Assembly (NCBI RefSeq): GCF_040807025.1
Contig: NC_090942.1
Location: 79,093,987-79,157,986 of the forward strand
DNA: 64,000 bases
From: Struthio camelus
Lineage: Eukaryota > Chordata > Aves > Struthioniformes > Struthionidae
Reading direction: 5' to 3'
The notes under the pieces are model-generated. The model was not told the origin of the DNA and did no database searches. It was given only the letters and a program-made list of their open reading frames with translations. How positions within the stretch are numbered: position 1 is the first letter of the stretch; every line of letters begins with the position of its first letter. This document shows, piece after piece, positions 49,736-60,637 of the stretch. Position numbers and translations under genes: made by a program.

Positions 49736-51908
49736 TTATTTTCTTCTGAGAATGTCAAAGGAAATAAATCCTTCTTTATTGCATTTCTCACTTTCAAACA
49801 TCAGACTGTAAGTAGTAGCATAATATTTTAAGATAAAACTGAGTTAATTACATCAAGATATATGGACACGTTTTCTTGCTGAACCTGAGAAAATAAAAGG
49901 GTCTACTTTAAATATTATTTGATTTCAACCACTTAAAAGCAACAGGCTTATTAAAATAAATGATGTCTCAAAGTGCCGAATTCAAATATGAATGTGAATT
50001 TGATTTTAGGGTTGGGTATCTTGAAAATATACTACAAATCATTCTACACCAGAATATAACTTATTAAAAGAATAGCCTGGCACTATTTCCCCTTCACAAA
50101 ACAAGTAGATTATGTTCCCTTTCTGGTTGGCTAAACTGCTGTTTCTTTGCTTTCCTTGTATTTTCTTTTACACTTTCTGTGAGTTAGCAAGATGTTTAGT
50201 CTTAATATTTAGTTTTGCATCACTGAAAGCAGTACTGACTTTCAGTGCCGCTTTTAAGAGTAGAACATCAATCTCCTCCAGAGCGCCAGCTAGACTTAGC
50301 TTTATGAACACCTTTAACTTGCTCTTACTGCAACTCATTTTGCATACTTTAAGAATGGAACAGAAATGTAAAGAACTAATTACTTCAAAAAGCCGGCTGT
50401 CCCTTCTGCCTTCAGCTGAACTGAAGAGAATGTGCTATGGCGAAGTGTTTCTCATAGCCAGAATGCTATTCAAAGCAATTTCACGTGAAGGAATCTTTGA
50501 GGAAACTTTGTTTTCTGAAAGGAATGAATAGAGGTCTCAGTGCAGGAAATCTCTTAAACAGTCACTTACAATCATTCCTATTTAGGAAAGCACCCGAGCA
50601 TATACTTGACTTTAATTTCATTTTTTGTACTTTCCAGAATCAGCCAGGTGCAGTCCAGGTGCAGTCCTCTCAAAAGTTTTTTTCCTAAATAAACAGTGGG
50701 ATGTTAGTGGAATGCAGAATAGCGAACATGAAGAGGGACCTTTGTGAAATCAAAATGGGTTGACTTAACGGAATTCAGAGTTGGTGTAATTTTCTGTGTT
50801 TACTCAGGGGATCGTGATCACAAATTTCATGCAGCTTAGAGATGCAGTCTTAAAATATACCTTGTAATGTACAGATTAATAACAGCACAAGTTCGTATAA
50901 AGTGATGATTCCAGTGAAAGCAAACGTTACAGTTTTTGGCTACATGCTTTTCATGTTGCTGTCTTTGTAAGAATCAGGAGGAGGAAACTGTGTGTTTGCT
51001 TCCGTGAAGTTTGAGTGAGAATGTGGGAGGTGGCAAACCTTGTACTACCCTTCTGCATACGGAGGGGAATGTAAGCTTGGCAGTTGATTAATGAGTATTT
51101 CAGAGCTGCTTTTAAATTAAATTTGAGTATCTGTGATGAGAGAGTTTCAGGGAGAGATTAACACTCCAATTAAAGCGTTGATGTGCAGTTGTCTACGTGT
51201 GCGCTAGTGTCTAAGTTCCTCTTATAGTTTCTGGAGATTTAGAGCTCAGTTCTGTTGCCCACGGTAGGCAACTGAATTTTAGGGTCATTTGGGACCCTGT
51301 GGCATACCTGAGGTGTCTGCACTGGGCAGACAGTAAGACATATGACCTCTCAGACATTTAAATCAGTTGTCTTCACATCTCACGTTGAATTCTACCCAAG
51401 CTGCAGTTTTGTGTAGGCGTCTCATTCATTTGTGAGGGAATGATGCTTTGGCTTCAGGTTCATAGTACTGGTGCCTCGTTTTGATTTGCAAATTGTTTTA
51501 GAATATTTGTGGGTATGTATAAAATACCCAGCATTAGCTGTTGTCAAAACTAGAATTTTCCTGTTTCTCTACAGGAATTATTATATTATATAAGCTTCTC
51601 TAGTCTCTTCTGCCAGTGGATGTCACTTCTGAGCTAATGAAATGAGCTTCAGAAATTAGTGGTATGTTGCTCTCATTTTTGTGAGGCAGATGACAGCAAC
51701 TTCAGAAACACATCTCCCACTACACTAAAGACTGGGTTGCAAGAGCAAGTCACTTAGGCCTGATTTTATTGGAATGTAAGTTCATAAGGGGGTATTTATT
51801 CCATCCAACTGAGCATCTAACTAATTTTAATGCAGAGATGTGGGTTCTGAATAGTGCTCTTCAGGTTCCTGTTTTCTCTGTTGAATATATTTGGAGCCTT
51901 AGAAAGAC

Positions 51909-51931
51909 TAACTGACTAATTTAGTCAGTTA
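51909..51931. repeat. 23-bp perfect palindrome
   Basis: Arms taactgactaa (51909-51919) and ttagtcagtta (51921-51931) are exact reverse complements around a single central T. It could form a cruciform in DNA or a hairpin in RNA. It has no AU-tail or GC-stem features of a terminator. Confidence 0.9.
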
Positions 51932-53902
51932 AATTAGATGCTTAAAATTGGGAACTGCGAATATGTTTTAAGGATTACTGAATATTATCATTGTGCTTTA
52001 TTTCCGTAAACCTTCCATGCATGAAGAGTGCATTGCAATGGTATAACACGCTATAGATGTTAAGGCTTGCACATTATTGAAGCCTTGTTAAAGGCTAGGG
52101 ATTGGGATAGGATGAGGGAGAAGATACACTCCAAATAGGTTATCAGACTATGAGCAGATGATAACTTTCATTATAAACTAGTGGTGATGTTTTCCAGAAA
52201 CTGATCTGTCTTTAAATTTTTTTCCATTGACTTTAACAGCAGCAGAGTTCAGTCCCTTACTTTACTGCTCTTGCTAGAGTCCTCCACACCCAACTTCATA
52301 CCTTATCCTAAGCAATTGTCTCTTTAAATCCACATGTTCTCAAACTTCCCATTTGTTTGCTAGATTCCCCAGAGCAAGAGTCCTGTGTTTTGTCTTCTGT
52401 CAGTTTCTCTGTGTATCACTGCAAAGACTCGAGTACCCAAACCCATTTTTCTGACTAAATATCTTTATGCTGTGTTTGCTTTACCAAATAAGTTGTCATC
52501 AATTTGTCCTATATTCTTGTGATCCCGTTAATTGCGTTTTAAAGTTGAAGAGTTGAATTTTAAAACAAAAACTTAGCCCAAAGCAGTGTAAAAGGCGCTC
52601 TGTTAAACCAAAAGATAAAAGCCATTTTAGTATAAAAGGTGAAGAGACCTTCAGTTATTTTGCTAAGACTTCCATGGATATTTCCATATGATCAGCCAAG
52701 GTGGTCAATGCCAGGAGAAAGAGAGCTCAGAATCTCTGCATCTAAAGGTGTAAGTGTCTGTCACTAATGTTAAGACTCAGCTGTGTTATCTTGGCCATGT
52801 ATTTTTTTACTGGCTAAGACAATTGTTATTATGGATGGGCAGAGACTCATACTGCATTAGTTCTTGGTCATATTTACTATAAGTTATCTCAGCCTAGGCA
52901 AAGCACAGAAGTTTAGTAATGGCTTTTTTGTGACCCCATGGTTCCCTGCGTTGTAGAGAGTAAGAGGAGGCTTGGAAGTACTGTTTGTCTTGCCTTTTAA
53001 CATAATGCGATTGAGGATTAGGCTCATTTTCACTAGCCTAAGTTATATGAACAAAACAGATACATGAGCAAGTCTTTTCATTGTAGTAGCAAGTCTCCTG
53101 GATCTTGGCCCTGCATCTATTCCAGTTGAAACTAGTGGCAGAATTTCTGTTGACTTTTAGGATCTGGCTTTGTTGTAGTGTGATAATGACAAGTTTCAGT
53201 GAAGTAAAATGGTATATCACTTTTCACTTGTAAAATGGTAATATTTAGTATCATCAGAACCAAAGTTCTTAACCAGTTGTGCTAAAATTACAGCATTTGA
53301 AAGGTCTCATTTGCAAATTGAAATGAGCTGTATCATTAGAAAGAACTTTTCATTCGCAAGAAGCACTTAGCAAGTGCAGTGCCATCCAAATTCTTAATTA
53401 AAAAGTAGAATGATCTGTTTTCCCACTTGCCCTTCCCTGTGTCATTGCTGTAACTTTTCATTGTTGGACTGCAAGTTTGATGTCCAAGGTGATGTATGAT
53501 TCATGTCTGTTTCAGTGGAGCACAGACAAATAAAATCCCAGTAGTTATCTTTTAATGTGCATAAATCTTACTGTGGACAGTACACTCTATTCACCCCTCC
53601 TTACTCACAAAGGAAGAGGCTGATTTTGCCGTATGAGGCTAACCGAACTGACTCAGCTGTGAGCACAGCTGATAACGCTAAGGCTGTGGCAGTCAGTAAT
53701 CTCCTGGGATTTTACATACCTTAGTTGTGAACGTCTCTGCGTGATACTAGGTGGCTGATCCAAAGGTTCCTTGTCCATGTTTGAGAGAAATCTAACATCA
53801 GACCTTTTTGATGCATGAGGGCAGATTTTGACCTGGATGACTTTTTTACCAAAATGAAAAATATGGGTATATAAAGATATAAATAGGTGGCTAGAGGAGT
53901 TT

Positions 53903-53964
53903 GAGTGGCCAGGCAGTTAAGGCACTCAGTCTTTGGAATGCTCCCTGCCTGAGTATGTGGAGCT
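53903..53964 (+). repeat. MIR 5' (tRNA-like) fragment
   Basis: TGGCCAGGCAGTTAAGGC (53906-53923) followed by 'ctttggaatgctccctgcct' matches the tRNA-related head of MIR (TGGTTAAGAGCACGG, CTCTGGAGCCAGACTGCCT). The following B-box region is degraded. Confidence 0.55.
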
Positions 53965-54671
53965 CAAAAACAGTGCAGAAAGATGAGAGGAGGAAAGCCT
54001 TTATATGGGCTGGGTAGAGCAAGTTACCAGTTTTCATCTGAAGGTGTTTGATAACATCAGTCCATTGAATAAAGTAGGTTAAAACAAAGCTATATTGTTC
54101 ACCTGAAAGGGACTTTAAAACACACATTGCAACTTCAAGGAGCAAAGTGGAAATTACACTTGTTTTTGAATTGTCCCCTGTGGAGAATGAGGTATCCTTC
54201 AGTTCTAACTTACTTAGTTCCAGGGAAATTCATTTAATTCCAGTAGGGAAATACAGGTTTTATGGGATAAGTATATTATCTGTGCGGGATTTAAAGCATA
54301 CTTCAAACTAAAGTGGGGCTCCTCCCCACTTTACCGTTCAGACTGCACTTACAAGTGTCTGGAGAGGAATTGTATCCTCAAGGTCATGGGAGTCAAGCTG
54401 TCTCAGACCAGGTAGGAAACATGCTGGAGCAATGGGAGCTTCCTGGAGTGCTCAGTCTTAGCCTGTCTGGTGAAGGGGAGGGTAGAGGAGGTCTGATTTT
54501 ATTTGGATCAACACTTCATGTGTCATTTTAAAATTTGATGTTTTCCAAAATGTTTTTGATGCCTATGAAAAATGCTTATTGATGCACGTGAAGAAAGAAC
54601 AGCCTCGTTCCTTTCTCTGAATCTCATCGCTAATGGGAAGCTGGCACTGCTTTATTTGGTTTCTAAATTCT

Positions 54672-54760
54672 TACAGATGGAGAACTGAGACGGAGTTGGC
54701 TTGCCCATGGTGCAGCTTAGGGCAGGGTTGGGGACAGAGTTGAGGTCACGCATTCCAATA
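54672..54760 (-). repeat. MIR fragment, minus orientation
   Basis: 'ttacagatggagaactgaga' then 'cttgcccatggtgcagct' is the reverse complement of the MIR 3' half (CTCAGTTTCCTCATCTGTAA preceded by the GGGCAAGT core). The conserved core words are clear. Confidence 0.75.
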
Positions 54761-54819
54761 TGTTGTTGTTGCCTGTATGGCGCTACAGGTGCCCTTCACT
54801 GCTCTGCTGTTAGTTTTGT

Positions 54820-54890
54820 GAAAGTTATTTTGTCTCAGTTTCCCCATCATTAAAAGTGGGAAGTGATGTTTGTTTATGTTCTAAGTGTAT
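54820..54890 (+). repeat. MIR 3' fragment, plus orientation
   Basis: 'gtctcagtttccccatcatt' followed by 'aaaagtgggaagtgatg' matches the MIR 3' end (CCTCAGTTTCCTCATCTGTAAAATGGGGATAATA). It faces the minus-strand MIR about 60 bp to its left, giving a short inverted repeat. Confidence 0.75.
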
Positions 54891-55359
54891 CCATTTGCAG
54901 TCTTTTATAAAGCTCATTATTTTTTTTTCTGCTTTTTAATGCAGGCAGTCCAATGTAACCAGCAGTAACAATTAGTGACTCATTTAGCAATTTAACTGGG
55001 AACCTTTCTTAGGTTTGGAATACAATGTTCTACAGCGTATTGTAACACAACGGTTTTTCCACAAACAAGTCATGAGTTAGAGAACAATCTGTTATTAATA
55101 TTTTAATTTAATTTTAGCACATCATTTATTTTAATGCTTGTCACATTTATAAATGGTCTGAGATCATCAAATGAGATAAATTAACTTTGGGAAATAAAAT
55201 TATGACCTGTTTAAGAACAACATGCAGACATACCTGAGTATCCGTAATTGTATTGTTGTGCATATGCTTTCTCTAGTGGGGCTTGAGCACCCGTGAGTCA
55301 AAACATATTTTTAGTGAGGGAAGGGACACCAGACCTTCTGGGATGAAAAAACACCTTCA

Positions 55360-56190
55360 TGACAGAGAATGGAAATGAGCACTCAACCTATAAGGAGCAG
55401 GAAAAAAGAATCAGTCAGCAGAGAAAGCTGTGCCTTGGAAGTCAGAAATACGGGATTATAGTGATAATTGTCAAAAGTCATGCTGAGTTAGACCTTGAAA
55501 GGATAGTGAAACAAATACCCAAAGGTTCTTTGGTTATATAAATAAAAAGAGAACAAGGAGAGAAAGTGGTCTTCTGTGAAATAAGTATGGGGTGGAGTTA
55601 GAGGTAATCCAGGTGAAAGTTGCCATGCTACACCTTGGTTTTCAGTATAGACAATGATGTTGGTATTTTTAAGAAATCTGTCAAGTCCTGTATGTGATGT
55701 CCATCTGCAGTTCATTAGCTAATGCTGGTCAGCCATGTTTAGTAAGGATGCATTCAGATTGGAGCAGTGTAGAAAATGGCTAAATCCGGGGAATGGAGAT
55801 GCTTAAAAGAGACAGAAAAACTAAATTGTTTATAAGCAGTAAAATACAGGCTGAGAGGGGACGTGATTACTGTCTAGAAATTCCTTCAGGATGGTAAACA
55901 GTACTGAAGGAGAAGAGCTGTTTCAGCTGAATGATATTATTATCACAAGAACAAATTGGTATAAACTCACTGTGACTTTTGGACTGAAATTGAGAAAGAG
56001 GGGTTGCTGGTTGTCAAAGCAGGGAGTTCAGGAACAGCTTTCTAGCGGGAGGAGCAAGAAGCAGAAGAACCTAAATGCTTTTTAAGATGGAACTTGACAA
56101 GGAAATTGAAGGGATTATATGATACAGTTCCTGGTGATAACACAGGCGTGGAACTGATAATGCAGACGATCTCTCTCGCTCAGTCTGTGT
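55360..56190 (+). mobile_element. Decayed CR1/L3-type LINE fragment
   Basis: The left part (about 55480-55560) recalls the CR1 'KGFF.YI..KR' region ahead of the reverse transcriptase. The central catalytic part is absent. From about 55740 the text follows the C-terminal part of old amniote CR1/L3 elements: 'ttggagcagtgtagaaaatg', 'ggctgagaggggacgtgatt' and the peptide words GEELFQLND and RTNWYKL (elements of this group read RTNGYKL), then NLNAF. Many stops and frame changes show that it is dead and older than the CR1 at 39667. It is in sense with ARHGAP8. Exact borders are uncertain. Confidence 0.7.
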
Positions 56191-57724
56191 TCTTATGTGG
56201 AAAATCATTAAGTGTTAATCTCACCTCTTCCTTCCCTCTTCCCCTTCCAGCTGGAATGGGTTTAAAAAAATAAATAAATAAGTAAAGATACTGTCTCATC
56301 ATGACTTCTGCAAGTACGGTGAACACAACGAAGCAGGAACTGGGCAAAACAAATACAGGGATTTTTTTTCTGAGTGTGGAATTTGTCAAATCAAGGGACA
56401 TCATGGGAATGAGGGAAAGCATATTGCTATCAGTGGTGGTTTTCATGGGAAATATGGATGTTGACAAAGCTGGAAAGTACTCTGTTAGTTCAGATTATCT
56501 AATTTGAGCCTGCATCAGTTACACAAGTTAGAACAGCCTAAGAAATGGTATGAAGCTGTTCTGCACAATTTTCACAGAAATGCTGTCATGATTTTAATTA
56601 GTCATTAAGTCACTCTTTTTCAGATTTCGCTTCCTCCATTTTACCTATTTTCTTTGCTTATTTTAGTCATTGCCTAATTAGGGAAGGAAAGGGAACCACA
56701 GATTTAGAAAGAATATCTTAAAAAAAAAAAAGTCTTAACTTTCTATCAAAGCCAAACTTTGATACTTCAGTGGATGTAGAAGCCAAGATTAAGTATAATT
56801 TAATTTGAACATTGAAATTAGACAAGAGTAAGACTTAATTCGTGTGTGAGATAAAGTTTTCTGGGATGCTTCTGTATTATTTTAACAGGAATGACATCTT
56901 TCATGTAGATAAATGTTAGTATCTTAGCAGCTAACAGTCTTCAGGGCAGAGTTACCCTTAGTACAAGCATTGTTTAAACTCCTGAGTCTGACTTGCCAGA
57001 TAGTGGAAGTCTGGCATGGGGTGGCCTTGGCATGAATACCAGCCTTATCTCTGCAGGCAGCCTGAGTGAAGCCGTCTTGAGTCATGGGTGTAACGGACTT
57101 GGGTGCAACAGTATGTGCTTTGCCGGAGAGACTAAGGGGATGGACATTTAGGGATCTTCAGGTTATAAAAAGCCCAGGTGTGTGCCCTGCTTGTTGTGTT
57201 TTAAATGGGATCTGAATGTAGCAGTGCTTTTGGAAAAGAGGATCTAAGAATGCTTAAGTTGCCCTCAAAAATTTGTCCGAAGTGTGTGACAAAGCAGATG
57301 CCCACAGTGTTTGTAGGCAGAGCAATATTCTTATATATTACAAAAATAAGGCCTGAAGAGGTTAAAAACAGGCCACTTTAGATTACTAGGGAAAGCAGGC
57401 TTATTTTCTTCCATGACTGAATTCTGCAGGAGGACTTTAGTGTCCCTTAGCAGGAGCTGAACGCTTCCAGTCTCCTTTGAATATGGCTTTCTCAGCTTAA
57501 TTCCCTCTGTTGTCAGACAGCTGCATCTTTTCTAGCCAGTGGTGGGCAAATTGATTTCTGTATACAACAAGTGATTTGAAAGTGAAGTTTCACAGTGCGT
57601 TTTAGGTAGCAGTGGGAGCTACAAACGTAGCCCCAAGTATCAGAAGATATGAGCCGTCCCGTCAGATAATTGAGATCCCAATCTATAACTAAATGAGCAT
57701 TGTCTTTACTGTTTTGTTCACCAG

Positions 57725-57812
57725 GTGATGACAATTCTGGAAGGAAGGTGATTACTTTCAGTTGCTGCCGTATGCCTCCCTCCCATCAACTCAATCACAC
57801 CAGATTGCTGGA
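57725..57812 (+). CDS. ARHGAP8: ARHGAP8 exon 4 (BCH domain)
   Basis: This 88-nt exon runs from acceptor ttcaccag to donor CTGGA|gtaagt, entering in phase 1 and leaving in phase 2. It encodes residues 59-88, [19 protein letters not shown] then [11 protein letters not shown]. It continues the CRAL-TRIO/BCH domain, which mediates homo- and heterotypic protein contacts in BPGAP1. The CCRMPPSH word is shared with mammalian ARHGAP8; ARHGAP1 has ACRMPPSH. The acceptor's cryptic second GT (ag|GTGATG) does not compete because only this junction restores the conserved GDD reading. Confidence 0.92.
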
Positions 57813-60505
57813 GTAAGTTTCTCTCAGTCCCCTGCTTGGATTACTTTGCATTTTATAAGTGAACTTCTGTTAGTTTGTTTCTAGGTGAATTAACTTTTTG
57901 GGAGGAGAAGCCGGGGGCAGAGAGTGAAATGTTAATATTAAGTGAATGAAATGTGCATGAAGCTATCGGAGCTCCTTCACCGGGAATCTTGACTAGAAAG
58001 CGCAATTAACTGTTTACAGAAATTATGTATTGTGGTCTTCATATTATTAATGAATTCCAATGGCATTTAAAAATGGAACTCGTCATGAGAACCAATGAGA
58101 TAGAAATTCAAGTATTTTAGTGCTCTGCACGTATCTTCTAGTGAACTGTAGGATTTGCCTTAATTTGTTATACTTCATCTTCTAAGTTACTTAGCAAGAA
58201 TGTTGTTTCATTATTTATATGTCACTGTTTTTCTTCTTTTATAAAATAATCAACCTTACTTACTGTATCGTTTTGCTTAACCTTTTTTTATCTCACTTTG
58301 TGATGTTTGTTTTTAGTGTTAACGAGGTTGTAAATATGAAAAATCACATTCTTCTTCCATATAAACTTGATGCAATGAGGTATCAGAACATGTTTTTACC
58401 TAGATTCCCTAGCTTGTCGCTACAATGGAGTCGATTTTGTCAGGAGAGCTTTGTCCTTATTAAGCATTTTAAACCTATTTTGCGTTCTTGTACAGCCTCC
58501 GTTACCAAAATGTTTGAGCACTTTTCAGTATGCCTGCCCTTACAAAAGAAGGAGTTGCTGTTATCTTAACTTTTCAGAAACAGAGAGGGATTAAAAAACA
58601 GGTTATGTAAGAGGTGTAAGCGTTTGAAACAACGCTGCTTAATTTGTATGCTCCTCACGCTGTTAGCATAGTTCAATTGCCTTAAGCCAAAGCTTCCTCC
58701 TATATAGTTTAGAAGGAGTGTGAGCACCCTGGAGGAAGATCCACAGCAGTCAACTCATCACCTAGGGGAGCTACCCGCACTGATTAGTAAGTAATGCGAA
58801 AGAAAGGAGTGACAACGTAGCTATGCAGGTCTAAGAACCCTTCCTCAGCTCTGCAAGGAGGCACCTGGATAAAACTGGATTTCCAGCCCTCAGGAATTTG
58901 AACAATTAAGTGCTTTTCTATATCTGAGCCTACATCATATTCTCTTGGAAAGTCCATGCTGAGATAGAGAACCGAAAGCAGTTACCTGAATCTGAAGCTA
59001 GCGCTGTATCTGTCAGGTAATCTATGCTTTAAGTAGTTAGATCAAGCAGTTGAATTTTGAGGAAAAGACTGTGCCGATTAGGCCCAGATTGGTAGGTTGT
59101 TCGTGATTAAATCACTTAAAAGATTGATCTGGTAAAGCTTTTATAATGTCCCTGCAACTCTGTTACAGACTTGGAACAGGTAGTTGACTGTACAGAAATA
59201 TTGTTATTCTATGTCCACAAAACCCTCTCCGTTATTTTTAGAAGTACAGACTTTCTGAATGCAATGTGCCAAGGAATTACGTGTCATAAAATAAAGCATG
59301 AGGCTCCCTGTATGTAGGAGTGTCTTTTTAGGTGTATTTTGATTTCAGACTGGTTACAAATCTTGAATAATTGCTACTGCTATTTCTATTAAACTAACAT
59401 CTAATACTCAAGGAACAAAACTGCATTATACTAATTGCGGTGGCGGTCCTTGTGCCATACCGTTCACAGTCTTAAGATTTACAGTATGTTGAGGGGAATA
59501 AGCAGATAAATGAGGTGGTGGGAGTACAGGGTAACAGTGAAGTTGCATGCTTTTGCATAGGTGAATAGTCAAAGTGGCCTTGATACTTTCAGATAGCCAC
59601 AGCCTAATAAATGCCACATGGAACTATCTATTAAATGAAAATAGCCTACACACAATTAAGAACAACAGCTAGAGCTATGCCGCAGAATGATAAGAAAGCA
59701 TTGAGAACGGCATAAGAAAGTTAAAATCTGACACAGCAAGAGATGAGATCAGATTATTCTCCTCCATCATTGCTTTATTTGAATCATTGAGCTGTGTAAT
59801 AGACTGTACAGTGTCCTCAATTGTAGGAGAAAGGAAAGAGAAAAGCATCTTAAACTATACCATAAAAGAATCAACATAAAGAAATCTGCTTATAAAACAT
59901 GCAGTATTATTTCAAGATGGGATAACTAGTGTAGTTCCTTAAATGAGTTTCAAAGGAAATGATCTATGAACACAGTCCCTGCAATACAAACAAGAGAGAG
60001 GCAAACATAATCAAGGAAAACGGTTTGCAGTAACTATTCCTAATTGGCAGTAATTAGCTGATGGATTTTTTTCAAGAATTTGAAGTATTTTAAATTGGGA
60101 GGAAAAAATAAGATTTATTTGTCATTATTTTGAAAAGTCAGAATGACGATGTTTACTTGACTAATAAAAAGGAATTTACAAAGATCAGAAGAAAGCGAAA
60201 TAGAAGTTCAGTTAATGTCAGTTAAAATGCATCTTTTTTTAAATTTCTTGGAAAACATGGTCCCATATTGTCTTCCTCTTTTAGTGGTCCATGAGTACTG
60301 TACATTTTGTAATTAAACATGTTCTTTCAAATTTGGAGGTTTATAGTACCGTGGAGTTATTGAACTTGTTTGATAAATACTTGAAAGCAAACATGAATTT
60401 ACATTGCTAGCATTCTGTGCAAAAATAGTACATTTATTTTCTCAGCTACTGGTTTAAAAATCTCATCCAATATACTCTCTTAAAACTAAAATGTTGTCTT
60501 CTCAG
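57813..60505 (+). other. ARHGAP8: ARHGAP8 intron 4 (2.7 kb)
   Basis: This is a phase 2 intron from gtaagt to cttctcag. It is AT-rich; a 116-codon open frame at 58219-58569 has no recognisable similarity. No repeat family was identified. Confidence 0.75.
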
Positions 60506-60637
60506 GTATTTAAAGTATACTCTGGACCAGTATGTGGAGAACGATTATACGATTGTCTACTTTCACTATGGCCTGAAGAGTCGGAATAAACCATCTCTGA
60601 AGTGGTTGCAAACTGCCTACAAAGAATTTGACAGGAA
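60506..60637 (+). CDS. ARHGAP8: ARHGAP8 exon 5 (BCH domain)
   Basis: This 132-nt exon runs from acceptor ttgtcttctcag to donor AGGAA|gtatgt, phase 2 at both ends. It encodes residues 88-132: [34 protein letters not shown] and [10 protein letters not shown]. This is the most conserved part of the BCH domain and decides the assignment. [10 protein letters not shown] and VENDY are the ARHGAP8 reading, where ARHGAP1 has YTLLYLHHGL and VESDY. No stop or frameshift is present. As a phase-2/2 exon of 44 codons' length it could be skipped in frame. Confidence 0.95.

Larger units (their letters stand above)
45337..57724 (+). other. ARHGAP8: ARHGAP8 intron 3 (12.4 kb)
   Basis: This is a phase 1 intron from gtatgt to ttcaccag. 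It contains the MIR-like fragments and the old CR1 listed separately, a 23-bp perfect palindrome (51909-51931) and a long unexplained open frame on the minus strand (47540-48256). A 26-bp tandem duplication lies at 49087-49137. A (TAAA)-type run lies at about 56263-56285. The remainder is unremarkable AT-rich sequence. Confidence 0.7.

Noticed and set aside
50112..50531. 139-codon + strand frame starting with a hydrophobic stretch
   Set aside because: It has no recognisable domain, splice context or coding-like composition, and it is an acceptable chance length given the number of frames examined.
53903..53964. Possible tRNA gene (A-box-like TGGCCAGGCAGTTAAGGC)
   Set aside because: The B box is degraded and no cloverleaf can be drawn; a MIR head explains it better.
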